Shown: piece after piece, positions 35,572 to 44,120 of the stretch
Layout: every line of letters begins with the position of its first letter
Numbering within the stretch: the first letter of the stretch is position 1
DNA from: Ignavibacteria bacterium
GTDB lineage: Bacteria; Bacteroidota; Ignavibacteria; UBA10030
Reading direction: 5' to 3'
NCBI GenBank assembly: GCA_016873805.1
Contig: VGVZ01000022.1
Location: 1-58,263, forward strand
DNA: 58,263 nucleotides
Position numbers and translations under genes: made by a program
The notes under the pieces: model-generated
The model's database searches: none
What the model saw: the letters and a program-made list of their open reading frames with translations, nothing else
Told to the model about the DNA's origin: nothing

Positions 35572-35988
35572 ATGGGAGATGAACAGAAGATTCGCGTGCT
35601 GATTGCCAAGGCAGGTCTTGATGGTCACGACCGGGGTGCGAAGGTCGTTGCTGCCGCGCTGAGAGACGCCGGGATGGAAGTAATTTATTCCGGATTGCGG
35701 AAGACTCCGGAGATGATTGTGGAGGCGGCTCTCCAGGAGGATGTGGATGTCATCGGCATCAGCCTCCTGAGCGGGGCACACAACACCATCTTTCCCAAAG
35801 TCCTCGCGCTCATGAAGGAGAAGGGACTCGATGATGTTCTGCTGTTCGGTGGCGGCATCATTCCCGAAAAGGATATCGACCAGCTCCGGCGATCGGGAGT
35901 CGGCGAGATCTTCACACCGGGAGCCTCGACCCTCGAGATCATCGAGTACGTAAAGAAATGGATTCAGGAACACCCCCGGAAGGGCTAG
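35572..35988 (+). CDS. icmB: B12-binding subunit of an acyl-CoA mutase
   Basis: The 138-aa protein is a stand-alone adenosylcobalamin-binding domain. Key residues: DGHDRG (Asp17-Gly22, with His19 as the lower cobalt ligand), [12 protein letters not shown] and [12 protein letters not shown]. It is the natural partner of the large subunit at 29684, which lacks this domain. The two genes are separated by 4.2 kb with five unrelated genes in between. It is placed after maf, so the two subunits are not in one operon. Confidence 0.92.
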   Translation: MGDEQKIRVLIAKAGLDGHDRGAKVVAAALRDAGMEVIYSGLRKTPEMIVEAALQEDVDVIGISLLSGAHNTIFPKVLALMKEKGLDDVLLFGGGIIPEKDIDQLRRSGVGEIFTPGASTLEIIEYVKKWIQEHPRKG

Positions 35989-36014
35989 AGGCGCCGAACA
36001 CCTGGCATGGAAAG

Positions 36015-36052
36015 AAAAATCCCGCGCTGAAGTCTGTTCAGGCGGGATTTTT
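36015..36052. terminator. Bidirectional terminator between icmB and cspA
   Basis: AAAATCCCGC (36016-36025) pairs with GCGGGATTTT (36042-36051), with A-run on one side and T-run on the other. It can end both the rightward icmB and the leftward cspA transcripts. Confidence 0.85.
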
Positions 36053-36074
36053 GCTGAATCCGAAGGAACGACAA

Positions 36075-36275
36075 TCACGTTTTGGAAACGTTAACTGCCT
36101 GAAGGCCCTTGGGGCCTTGCTGCACTTCAAACTGCACCGCGTCCCCCTCGTTAAGCGTCTTGTACCCGTCTCCCACGATGGACTTATAATGCACGAACAC
36201 GTCTTCGCCGGTGCTTCGCTTGATAAAGCCGTAGCCCTTCGCATTATTGAACCATTTGACTGTACCCTGCTCCAT
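36075..36275 (-). CDS. cspA: Cold shock protein, CspA family
   Basis: Single-strand nucleic-acid-binding beta-barrel (66 aa) that acts as an RNA chaperone. It has RNP1 (KGYGFIKR) and RNP2 (VFVHYKSI), and begins [14 protein letters not shown]. The ATG at 36275 gives the standard length; the in-frame ATG at 36290 is less likely. It is transcribed leftward with its own terminator. The 400 bp upstream of it hold no other gene and may contain a long cold-responsive leader. Confidence 0.95.
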   Translation of the reverse strand: MEQGTVKWFNNAKGYGFIKRSTGEDVFVHYKSIVGDGYKTLNEGDAVQFEVQQGPKGLQAVNVSKT

Positions 36276-36675
36276 ATGGACACTTCCCATATTGAGTTTA
36301 ACATGTACACCGGTACGTTGTCTCTGACAGTCCAAGAAGAAATCAACCGCGAGGCCGATGTTCTTCTCGTATCGTGCGAGATACAGAAATCGGAAGCGGA
36401 TACGTCCGATGGGAGAACTGCATCATCACTCGGTAGGAGTGCCGCATCAATCGACGCTGTTGAAACAAGAAACGGTGCGGTTAGTTGCGAGTCCAAGATA
36501 CCAACCGCCCCAGAAAGAATCAAGTCTGGCTGGGGTTAACCGGGAGCCGTTCAAACGCTTGGAAATACGAAGAATCCACGGATTTTGTGCAGGAGCGCAG
36601 ATTTCACCGGATGCGATGGTGTTATCCCGGCCTCTGCTTCAGGAGATGTGAATCGAATCCAACGGATCGCATTTG
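36276..36675. other. 400-bp intergenic region between cspA and the polymerase-like gene
   Basis: Should contain the cspA promoter and 5' leader (minus strand) and the 3' end region of the polymerase-like gene. No convincing coding frame, repeat or terminator was recognised. Confidence 0.4.
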
Positions 36676-39039
36676 TCATTCTTTGTCGTCAAGCCAGATC
36701 CGAAAATCTCCCTCCACGGCCTTTCCGCGCTCCGTGTCCGATCGTTCGCGGGCCGCAGATTCCCGGCGTGTGACGATGGCGATGTCACGGGGATCAAACT
36801 CGAAGAGTGAATCGTGCGTAAATAGTTTCTGAAAACTCGCCTCCGAAAACAGCATTTCGAATCGGGCGGCATATTCCCGCAGTCTCATCAGATAGAAGTC
36901 TCTGTTTTCGTCTGGAAAATTCGGGTCCCACTCTTCGGATGGTCGTACGTTCTCGGATATTCGAATGTTCGTTCCTGATCCAGTGACATAGAACGCGACC
37001 GTTTCTCCCACCCCTGCATAGGTTCCCGCGCGCAACAGTGCTTCGTAGGCCGCCGAAGGCTTGCGATCTCCTTTCTCCACCGCCATCTTGTACTCATCGA
37101 GCGACAGGTGAAGCGTCTCTCGTCGTTCAAAATCCCGCACCGTCCACTGGTGTTGGAGAATCGACTGCGCCGAGGCCTGGTAGAGGTTGTGCAGTCCGGC
37201 GATGTTCTCGTTCAGGATATTCGCAATCGCCTGCTCGACAAACCGACGAAGGTACAGCTCGATGCCGTGTGGGAGAATGGACGGCCCATGAATCTGAATC
37301 CGTTGCGACAAGTCGAGCGTGACGTAGTTCTTGCGCTTGAGACTGAGGAGCCGTGGATACGTTCCGCCCACGATGGGCTCAACTCCGGAGGGAAGCGACG
37401 CCAACATGCGTTCAAGAAGCTGCAGTTGCTCGTCCCGACCGATGACATTGTCCGGGGCACTGAAAAAGTGGGCAGAACCGTCGCGGAGAACGAGCTCAGT
37501 GTTGAACAGGGAGGCAATCTGCTGGATCTCGATCCGGAGCTGGGTCGTTGCCTCGACGATCCGTTTGCTCATCGGGGCGTCATTGAGGATCCCTCTCGAC
37601 GATGTGAGATGAGCGTAGAGCCCAGCCAAAAGCGTATTCATTCCTCCTACCTCACTGTCGAAGTGTCGCTCGGCGGAATCAGTTCTCGTTTCTGTCAGAT
37701 TCTGCCGCAGAGCGAGAACCGCATCGAGAAGAGTCCGGACTACATGCAGCTCATCGCGCTCCGGAGATAGGTCCAACGATTGGATGATCCGCGCATGCAG
37801 ATCTGGGAATTCGATTTGCAGGACGTTTGAAAAAAGACCGGTATAGAACAACTCGCTCTCATCCGGGAGAGTTATCGATGTGTCCGATGTTTTGGGGAGC
37901 GCGTGTCGTTGGTCGAGGTAATAACGGAGAATGACGGATTCAATTAGCTGGCTCGGACTTGTTCGCACCAATGAGCCGAGTGGAAACGGCGCGATGCGCG
38001 CAAGAAGGATCGCCCCGGGAAGCAGAACGGTGGAAAGCCGTTCGGTGACTTCCCGTTCGAGGATCGCCTGATTGCGGACCATCTCAGGATCGTCATCCCA
38101 CGATGATCGGAGATGGGAGGGTTGATCGGAGGAGCTTCGGTATTTCTCTTCGCCGAAATACGAGACGAGCAAGTCCCGCGGCGAAGACTTTTCCGCGTGG
38201 CGTCGGAGCGTATCGTACATCGCCACGAGGGATTCAAGGTCGATCACGTGACGTCCGGCGATGTCGTAGGGGGGGTATTCCAATTCGGTCGATGACCGCG
38301 GAAACCGGGGAGCGGATGCTCGCGGTTCCGATCCGTCTCGTCCCAGTGGACACTCAAGTTGATGCAAACTGCAGCGCCGCAGGAGATACGGCAGCGATTC
38401 GGACGTGAGCCGCTGGCCGATGATCAGATCGGGATCTCTTTCACGAACAATTCCGAGGAACGCACTGATGAGTTCCTTCTCGCCCAAGCGTCTTCCATCG
38501 AGAGTCTTTGACCATCCCTTCCCGTCGGAAAGGTCGATAACCACGATCCGATTGCTGCTCTTGGCCGCGATGGGAGATTTACCGCGGGGCGCGACGGCCG
38601 CGAGGGAGACATGCAAGCAGGCGAGGTCTCCAACCTCGAGGCCACGAAAAAGAGTGTTTCCCGATTGAACAAGATACTGCCACGCCGGGTCGGGGTGGGT
38701 GTAGATTGTGCCCAGCTCCGCGTAGCTCGAGGGACTGCTTCCCGTTCGCTTCCGGGTCGACTCAAGAATGAGTCTGATGGCGTCCCAGTATTCGCTCCAG
38801 CGAGGGAATGCTGTGAGGTATCGGAAGAAATTGTGGCCGGCGAGTTCCTTGAGCCAGTACTTCTGCTTGAACTCTGAAAGAAGCGAATCGTCGGAGAGAT
38901 AGAGAAACGGGAAGAATTCGACGTCGCTCGTCGAAATCTTCCCGCCTTCTCTGAGATACAATCTGATGTGCTGGTCGCCCTGCTGCTGAACTGCTACGAC
39001 CTTTCGTGCGGAGCCATGGCCATACAGCAGCGCGTCCAT
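36676..39039 (-). CDS. Inactivated family B DNA polymerase homologue
   Basis: The 787-aa protein aligns along its length with bacterial family B polymerases (Pol II-like and 'DNA polymerase domain' proteins): LIIGQRLTSESLPYLLRRC then LECPLGRDGSEP, LRYYLDQRHALP, and RKNYVTLDLSQRI. The catalytic positions are lost. Exo I (usually D-I-E) is S-L-A at 145-147; Exo II (N-x3-F-D) has Arg210 and Ser215; motif A (D-x2-SLYPS) is E-F-P-D-L-H-A-R at 410-417; motif B lacks K-x3-NSxYG; motif C (DTD) is R-D-G-S at 519-522. It is predicted to bind DNA or partners without synthesis. It starts 6 nt after the slipin gene, so it belongs to the nfeD-slipin operon. Confidence 0.85.
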   Translation of the reverse strand: MDALLYGHGSARKVVAVQQQGDQHIRLYLREGGKISTSDVEFFPFLYLSDDSLLSEFKQKYWLKELAGHNFFRYLTAFPRWSEYWDAIRLILESTRKRTGSSPSSYAELGTIYTHPDPAWQYLVQSGNTLFRGLEVGDLACLHVSLAAVAPRGKSPIAAKSSNRIVVIDLSDGKGWSKTLDGRRLGEKELISAFLGIVRERDPDLIIGQRLTSESLPYLLRRCSLHQLECPLGRDGSEPRASAPRFPRSSTELEYPPYDIAGRHVIDLESLVAMYDTLRRHAEKSSPRDLLVSYFGEEKYRSSSDQPSHLRSSWDDDPEMVRNQAILEREVTERLSTVLLPGAILLARIAPFPLGSLVRTSPSQLIESVILRYYLDQRHALPKTSDTSITLPDESELFYTGLFSNVLQIEFPDLHARIIQSLDLSPERDELHVVRTLLDAVLALRQNLTETRTDSAERHFDSEVGGMNTLLAGLYAHLTSSRGILNDAPMSKRIVEATTQLRIEIQQIASLFNTELVLRDGSAHFFSAPDNVIGRDEQLQLLERMLASLPSGVEPIVGGTYPRLLSLKRKNYVTLDLSQRIQIHGPSILPHGIELYLRRFVEQAIANILNENIAGLHNLYQASAQSILQHQWTVRDFERRETLHLSLDEYKMAVEKGDRKPSAAYEALLRAGTYAGVGETVAFYVTGSGTNIRISENVRPSEEWDPNFPDENRDFYLMRLREYAARFEMLFSEASFQKLFTHDSLFEFDPRDIAIVTRRESAARERSDTERGKAVEGDFRIWLDDKE

Positions 39040-39045
39040 TGTTCC

Positions 39046-39813
39046 TCACTTCCTCTTTGATAATCCTTCGAGAAATGGAGTGATGAGATCGATCGGCACG
39101 GGGAATATGGTCGTCGAATTGTTCTCGGTCGCGATTTCTCGAAGCGTCTGCAAATACCGGAGAGTGAGCGCACTGGGCTGATCGGCCAGGATCTTTGCCG
39201 CATCGGCAAGTCGGGTTGCGGCCTGATACTCGCCTTCCGCAGCGATGACCTTGGAACGGCGTTCGCGCTCGGCTTCCGCCTGCTTGGCCATCGCGCGCTG
39301 CATTTCCTGCGGAAGATCGACGTGCTTGACTTCGACGTTGGAAACCTTGATTCCCCACGGTTCAGTCTGATGGTCGATGATTTCCTGAAGTTGCAGATTG
39401 ATCTTTTCGCGTTCGGAAAGCAGATCGTCAAGTTCGGATTGGCCCAGAACGCTGCGAAGGGTCGTCTGTGAGAGCTGCGAGGTGGCAAAGAGAAAGTTCT
39501 CCACCTCCACAATTGCTTTTTCCGGAAAGACAACGCGGAAATAGACCACCGCATTGACTTTAAGCGATACGTTGTCCTTCGTGATGATATCCTGTGGCGG
39601 GACATCCATCACAACGGTCCGGAGACTCACTTTGACCATCTTATCGATCAACGGGATCAGAATGATGAGCCCGGGGCCCTTCACGCCGACGAGTCTGCCA
39701 AGCCGAAACACGACGCCCCGTTCATATTCCCGAAGAACGCGGATTGCATTTGCCAGAACGATGACGGCAAAGACGATGATAATGACAAAAACAGTCGGAA
39801 AGGCAGGTGCCAT
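39046..39813 (-). CDS. Slipin / SPFH-domain membrane protein
   Basis: Stomatin-like protein (255 aa) that forms membrane microdomains and usually pairs with an NfeD protease. One N-terminal helix (about 6-26) precedes the SPFH domain: [40 protein letters not shown] and [21 protein letters not shown] coiled coil with [16 protein letters not shown] follows. It lies 4 nt downstream of nfeD and 6 nt upstream of the polymerase-like gene, all on the minus strand. Confidence 0.94.
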   Translation of the reverse strand: MAPAFPTVFVIIIVFAVIVLANAIRVLREYERGVVFRLGRLVGVKGPGLIILIPLIDKMVKVSLRTVVMDVPPQDIITKDNVSLKVNAVVYFRVVFPEKAIVEVENFLFATSQLSQTTLRSVLGQSELDDLLSEREKINLQLQEIIDHQTEPWGIKVSNVEVKHVDLPQEMQRAMAKQAEAERERRSKVIAAEGEYQAATRLADAAKILADQPSALTLRYLQTLREIATENNSTTIFPVPIDLITPFLEGLSKRK

Positions 39814-39817
39814 TGTC

Positions 39818-41122
39818 TCACCCTTTCGAGGTTACATGTTTGTTTGATTTGTCTACTTTGAGAACAAAGCCTTCAATTGCGACGACCGTGATCGGTGTCC
39901 CTTTCGGGAGCTTGCCCGCGAGTGACGTGGCATCCCAAATCTCCCCATGGACCCTCACTTTGCCGGCTGGATTCAACTGAGTGGTCGTGATGCCGCTCTC
40001 GCCGACGATTCCCTCGGACCCCGTCGTTGGTTTGAGGCGAAGCGCTTTGATGCCGAACCCAAGGATGAACAGGAAGAAGATGATCGTCAGAACGGCCGTC
40101 GTGATGATCACGCTGCTGGAAATTTCGATGAATTCAAGTCCCGATTCCGAACGGATGAGCATCAGCGATCCCAGAACGAAGGAGATGATGCCTCCGACAG
40201 TCAGCAAGCCATAGCTCACCACTTTGATTTCCGCGATAAATAAGATGATGGAAAAGATAATGAGTGCCAGTCCGGCGTAGTTGATGGGAAGCGTGTGGAG
40301 CGAATAGAACGCCAGGATCAGGCTGATGACGCCGACGACGCCGGGCAGGATGGAACCCGGGTTGTAGAGCTCGAACAACAGCCCGTAGACGCCGAGCATC
40401 AAGAGAATGTAGGCGATATTCGGATCGCTGAGAATGTCGAGAATTTTTTCGGACCAACCCATTTCGAGCGCGGTGATTTCCGCTCCCTTCGTCTCGAGAG
40501 TGACAGTCCCTGCGCTCGTTTCCACGTTCTTCCCGTCGATCTGGGCGAGCAGATCGTCGAGATCCTTGGCGATCAAATCAATCACATTGTCCTTGAGCGC
40601 CTCCGTCTCCGTGATCGACAGGCTTTTTCGTACGGCCTCTTCGGCCCAACCAAGGTTGCGCTTTCGTTTCTCCGCGATGGTCCGAATGAACGCGGCCGCG
40701 TCATTCGTGGCCTTTTCGTTCATGATCGAATCTTGCCCACCCTGGAGTGACACCGGGTGTGCAGCTCCGATGTTTGTCCCGGGTGCCATGGCGGCGATGT
40801 GCGCGGCAAGTGTGACGAATACTCCCGCGGATGCCGCCTGAGAACCGCCGGGCGAAACATAGACGATCACGGGAATCCTGGCGGAGAGAATATCCGCCAC
40901 AATCACACGAGTGGACTTGAGGAGGCCCCCCGGCGTGTTCAGATGCACGATGATACATTCGGCTTCGGCCTTCGTTGCCTTCTCGATGCTCCGGTGCAGG
41001 AATTCAGCAGCGGCTGGATTGATCGCACCATCGATCTTGGCTGTGTATACCGTCTGACTGAAAACATCAGAGATGACAGCAATAACCAGAATGGCAATTA
41101 CGAAGGACGTGTGACGTGGCAT
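39818..41122 (-). CDS. NfeD-family membrane serine protease
   Basis: Full-length NfeD (434 aa): signal peptide, ClpP-like protease domain (about 25-210), four or five membrane helices (about 235-355) and a C-terminal OB-fold (about 370-430). The nucleophile is probably the Ser in [10 protein letters not shown], with a catalytic Lys in IMNEKATND, as in Ser-Lys NfeD proteases. The OB segment shows [20 protein letters not shown]. The partner slipin is the next gene. It is the promoter-proximal gene of a three-gene operon. Confidence 0.94.
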   Translation of the reverse strand: MPRHTSFVIAILVIAVISDVFSQTVYTAKIDGAINPAAAEFLHRSIEKATKAEAECIIVHLNTPGGLLKSTRVIVADILSARIPVIVYVSPGGSQAASAGVFVTLAAHIAAMAPGTNIGAAHPVSLQGGQDSIMNEKATNDAAAFIRTIAEKRKRNLGWAEEAVRKSLSITETEALKDNVIDLIAKDLDDLLAQIDGKNVETSAGTVTLETKGAEITALEMGWSEKILDILSDPNIAYILLMLGVYGLLFELYNPGSILPGVVGVISLILAFYSLHTLPINYAGLALIIFSIILFIAEIKVVSYGLLTVGGIISFVLGSLMLIRSESGLEFIEISSSVIITTAVLTIIFFLFILGFGIKALRLKPTTGSEGIVGESGITTTQLNPAGKVRVHGEIWDATSLAGKLPKGTPITVVAIEGFVLKVDKSNKHVTSKG

Positions 41123-41203
41123 GAGGGATACCCCGATTGACGGAAAAATCCTGCAACACGGTTGCCGCGCATTGCAAAAACGTCTCGCTGAGATCTTGGT
41201 TCA

Positions 41204-41269
<66 letters not shown>

Positions 41270-41291
<22 letters not shown>

Positions 41292-41563
41292 GAATTTGTG
41301 ATATGCGCTTTCCTTGAAAACCGGGGTAACTGCTGATCAAGCCACTTTCTTCCTTGGCCGCTTTTCAGGAACCGTTCCCTGGTGTTGGCACTCTTGTGAT
41401 CTAGATCTTCCTCTGAATAGACGAGAATCCAGGGAATCCCACCGCGTGTAAATCTGTTGTGTCCCTGATTATGTTGCCGCAGCCTCGCTTCAGCCGCACC
41501 ACTGGATCTTCCCACATAGCGCTTCTGCAAACTGCTACTCCACAGAACATACACGCAAGCCAT
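41270..41563 (-). CDS. GIY-YIG nuclease-domain protein, copy A
   Basis: Small predicted endonuclease (97 aa as read). The core is complete: [18 protein letters not shown] with GIY-YIG-type tyrosines (Y-V ... Y-V-G), [15 protein letters not shown], an Arg helix and [13 protein letters not shown]. Residues after about 82 read into the 5' end of tRNA-Ser; the TGA stop is supplied by the tRNA D-arm. The gene runs on the same strand toward the tRNA, so an mRNA would run into it. Members of this small family are usually 80-100 aa. Role unknown. Confidence 0.8.
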
Positions 41564-41631
41564 TGGTGTTGTCCGTAAGTCTGACTACCAGTGTGCCAGT
41601 TTCCGCCGAAGGCGGATCCGCCTCAGGCGGA
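41271..41631. repeat. 361-bp tandem repeat, unit A
   Basis: First of two adjacent 361-bp units, each with a tRNA-Ser 5' fragment, a GIY-YIG gene and a double-hairpin palindrome. Three base differences from unit B were seen by eye. A third partial copy is only the 21-bp tRNA fragment at 41993-42013. Confidence 0.93.
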
Positions 41632-41924
41632 CAACCACTCCTGCACCTCTCCGAATTTGTGATATGCGCTTTCCTTGAAAACCGGGGTAGCTGCTGATCA
41701 AGCCACTTTCTTCCTTGGCCGCTTTTCAGAAACCGTTCCCTGGTGTTGGCACTCTTGTGATCTAGATCTTCCTCTGAATAGACGAGAATCCAGGGAATCC
41801 CACCGCGTGTAAATCTGTTGTGTCCCTGATTATGTTGCCGCAGCCTCGCTTCAGCCGCACCACTGGATCTTCCCACATAGCGCTTCTGCAAACTGCTACT
41901 CCACAGAACATACACGCAAGCCAT
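41535..41924 (-). CDS. GIY-YIG nuclease-domain protein, copy B
   Basis: Tandem duplicate of copy A with an identical protein core over about 95 residues. Because the downstream tRNA fragment is split by a 30-bp palindrome, the frame avoids the tRNA-derived stop and continues through the palindrome (SGCPPEADPPSAETGT) toward the next unit, making 129 aa. The extra tail is probably non-functional. Two nearly identical copies suggest a very recent duplication. Confidence 0.78.
   Translation of the reverse strand: MACVYVLWSSSLQKRYVGRSSGAAEARLRQHNQGHNRFTRGGIPWILVYSEEDLDHKSANTRERFLKSGQGRKWLDQQLPRFSRKAHITNSERCRSGCPPEADPPSAETGTLVVRLTDNTNGLRVCSVE
41593..41652 (-). other. tRNA-Ser 5' fragment split by a palindrome, copy 1
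   Basis: Nine bases matching tRNA-Ser (41593-41601) and 21 bases matching its 5' end (41632-41652) are separated by a 30-bp palindrome. The piece covers the acceptor 5' strand, D-arm and start of the anticodon arm; no 3' half follows, so it cannot form a tRNA. Confidence 0.88.
41602..41631. repeat. Double-hairpin palindrome, copy 1
   Basis: Two adjacent 15-bp hairpins: TCCGCC-GAA-GGCGGA and TCCGCC-TCA-GGCGGA. It resembles small interspersed palindromic repeats and interrupts the D-arm sequence of a tRNA-Ser fragment. An identical copy is at 41963-41992. Confidence 0.9.
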
Positions 41925-41992
41925 CGGTGTTGTCCGTAAGTCTGACTACCAGTGTGCCAGTTTCCGCCGAAGGCGGATCCGCCTCAGGCGGA
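41632..41992. repeat. 361-bp tandem repeat, unit B
   Basis: Second unit of the tandem array. Differences from unit A include G for A near 41691, A for G near 41729 and C for T at 41924. Confidence 0.93.
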
Positions 41993-42013
41993 CAACCACT
42001 CCTGCACCTCTCC
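41954..42013 (-). other. tRNA-Ser 5' fragment split by a palindrome, copy 2
   Basis: Same structure as the fragment at 41593-41652: 9 bases (41954-41962), palindrome (41963-41992), and the 21-base tRNA 5' end (41993-42013). It marks the upstream edge of the array. Confidence 0.88.
41963..41992. repeat. Double-hairpin palindrome, copy 2
   Basis: Identical to the 30-bp element at 41602-41631 and in the same position inside the tRNA fragment. Confidence 0.9.
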
Positions 42014-42461
42014 TTGGTGCCTATGTCCAGAAGTGCGTGTCTCCCCTGAAGGTTTGCATGGAGCATGATCTTCTTCGGGATTCCGGACGAGGATCGATTC
42101 GAGATCTGTGGCGAGGTCCGTGCAATTTGGACGAAAAAAGATAGAAAAAGAATGGACGAAAAGCAATTAGAGGAGTACGACAGCTCCACGCTCCGCTGGA
42201 TCCGACGTTCCTTTCGTCGAGGATTAACTTCATTCATCACAACCGCAATTGATCCGAAGTCATAGAACAACGAGAGTCGTTCTGCAAATCTGGGCGCATA
42301 ACGGGATCACCGATCTCCTTCACCGCGTGAATTTGATTTTCACAGGACTTTTCGCTTTGTTTGCCCATCGCGTGGGCGCCGCCGAGGTTGATTCGGGTTC
42401 GCCGACTGCGAAACACGTCAACTGACCAACTCTCCACATCCGACGGTACGGCTGAGCTTCT
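42014..42461. other. 448-bp region with no recognised gene
   Basis: Short frames exist on both strands (for example a 66-codon forward frame at 42065-42265), but none resembles a known protein or has a ribosome-binding site. It should hold the promoters of the tRNA/GIY-YIG unit (leftward) and the response regulator (rightward). Confidence 0.4.
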
Positions 42462-42842
42462 ATGGGGCAAACGGTGTTGGTTGCGGAGGATCAGGAACAC
42501 ATCCGTGCTCTGATCGAATATAAACTCCGAAATTCCGGATATACCGTGGTTTCCGTATCAGACGGGATTTCTGCGTTGGAGAAGAGCCGCGAACTCAAAC
42601 CGGACATCATCCTGCTTGATGTCATGATGCCGCTCATGACCGGATTTGAGGTTCTCTCAGCCTTGAAAGAGGACCAGCAGTTGAAATCGATCCCCGTGCT
42701 GTTGGTGACGGCCCAGAGCAAAGAGGATGAAATCCTGAGAGGGCTGTCGATGGGCGCGGACGATTACATTACAAAACCGTTCAGCCCGAATGAACTGGCT
42801 GCGAGAGTAAAGACTGTTCTTCTGAGACGGGGAATTCGCTGA
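42462..42842 (+). CDS. Single-domain response regulator
   Basis: The 126-aa protein is a CheY-like receiver domain alone. Phosphorylation and switch residues are in place: acidic pair in VAEDQE, phospho-Asp in LLDVMMPLMTG, Thr in LVTAQ, and Lys in TKPFSP. No output domain or sensor kinase is nearby. It is 135 nt upstream of a HEAT-repeat membrane protein and a glycosyltransferase on the same strand, which may be its targets; that is an inference from position. Confidence 0.94.
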   Translation: MGQTVLVAEDQEHIRALIEYKLRNSGYTVVSVSDGISALEKSRELKPDIILLDVMMPLMTGFEVLSALKEDQQLKSIPVLLVTAQSKEDEILRGLSMGADDYITKPFSPNELAARVKTVLLRRGIR

Positions 42843-42977
42843 GCGGATTCCCCTGAGAATTGCCCCCTTCAGATCGCCCCTGCTCATCGGAGTACACGAG
42901 ATGACTCCTTGCCCATAGTCCCGGCGTGCCGGTGAACCCGCACCTGCGTAAAGAATGACAATCAGCACCCTTCCATT

Positions 42978-44120
42978 ATGCCGCTTGTTCTGATCATAAT
43001 GATATCCCTTGCCGTTGCCGCGACGGCATTCGCGACCATCGCAGCAACGATCTTGGTCATCAACAAGTCGCTGAACGTTCGGCGACTGGCGGTGCATCGG
43101 AAGATCTTGACCGGTTACTCGATGCGAGCGGCCGAGCTTATCATTGGTCCGCTTCCCGACAGGATCGCTGGCGTGTCCGCAGGACGCCGATTCAAATACT
43201 ACGAGACGCTCGCGAGTCCCACGAAGAGGATGCACAATCGGCTCGGCAGACGCATCCGCGAACTTCATCGCAATGCTCTGAAAGAAGTTTTGATCGGATT
43301 GGCGCGCGATCTGACAGGAGAATCATTCGAGAGGCTCGTCTATTTCTTCTATTCGTTCGGCTTCGTTCATGAGGAGATTTCGCGACTCACAGATCGTCGA
43401 TGGTGGATTCGGGCTCAAGCGGCTCGTGATCTCGGGCTTATGCGGGCGCGTCGTTCAATTACCGCGCTGACGGCAGCGATCGAAGATTCGGACGCGGACG
43501 TTCAGATGCAGGCGATGCAGGCGCTGATATCGATCGTCGGCGCCGATGCGCTGGGCGCGATTTTCCGGCTCGCGCGCAATATCTCCCCCTGGAGTGCGAT
43601 CGAGCTGTCCCAGGTGGTCCTTCGGTATCGAGACCAGAGTGTACCGTATCTCCTTGAGGGTCTCCGGTCGACCGATCAGTCGGTAGTGCTCTTCTGCATC
43701 GACATGTTGGCGCAAATCGGTTTTGTGAGCGCGGTAGAGCCGTTGCGGGAAATGGCGCAAGCCTACCCGAATGTGACGATTCGCGCGAGAAGCATCGTTG
43801 CGCTGGGAGAATTGGGTGACGAGCGTGCCGAAGGTCTGTTTCGCACGGAGCTGTCGAATCCGAATCCCATTCTCAGAATCGCGGCTATCCAATCGCTTCA
43901 GCGCGTTGGTTCACCGGCAGCCGTGCCGCCCCTGCTTGAGCGCGTGCATTCAGCGCCAATCCAGGAGAGAATCCTGGCGGCGCGAGCTGTTGCCTCGACC
44001 GGGGATCCTGGAGTCGAAGAGTTGAAGAAGCTCGTCGGAGGTGAAGGGAGGCTTGTCGGCAAGATCGCAGAACAGGTGCTCGAGGAGCGAGGAATTTCCG
44101 CCGGGACGAGGATACGATGA
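42978..44120 (+). CDS. HEAT-repeat membrane protein
   Basis: The 380-aa protein has an N-terminal membrane helix (about 3-27), a basic linker, and then five to six HEAT/PBS-type helical repeats from about residue 130. Repeat cores look like IRAQAARDLGLMRARRSI, VQMQAMQALISIVGADAL, IRARSIVALGELGDERA and LRIAAIQSLQRVGSPAAV. Such scaffolds bind partner proteins. The 3' end overlaps the glycosyltransferase start by ATGA, so it is probably translated with it and may hold or regulate it at the membrane. Confidence 0.88.
   Translation: MPLVLIIMISLAVAATAFATIAATILVINKSLNVRRLAVHRKILTGYSMRAAELIIGPLPDRIAGVSAGRRFKYYETLASPTKRMHNRLGRRIRELHRNALKEVLIGLARDLTGESFERLVYFFYSFGFVHEEISRLTDRRWWIRAQAARDLGLMRARRSITALTAAIEDSDADVQMQAMQALISIVGADALGAIFRLARNISPWSAIELSQVVLRYRDQSVPYLLEGLRSTDQSVVLFCIDMLAQIGFVSAVEPLREMAQAYPNVTIRARSIVALGELGDERAEGLFRTELSNPNPILRIAAIQSLQRVGSPAAVPPLLERVHSAPIQERILAARAVASTGDPGVEELKKLVGGEGRLVGKIAEQVLEERGISAGTRIR

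Noticed and set aside
35958-36539. A 193-codon forward frame across cspA
   Set aside because: It runs through the icmB terminator and antisense to cspA, and resembles nothing known.
42065-42265. 66-codon forward frame between the repeats and the response regulator
   Set aside because: No ribosome-binding site and no recognisable domain; kept only as part of the intergenic description.
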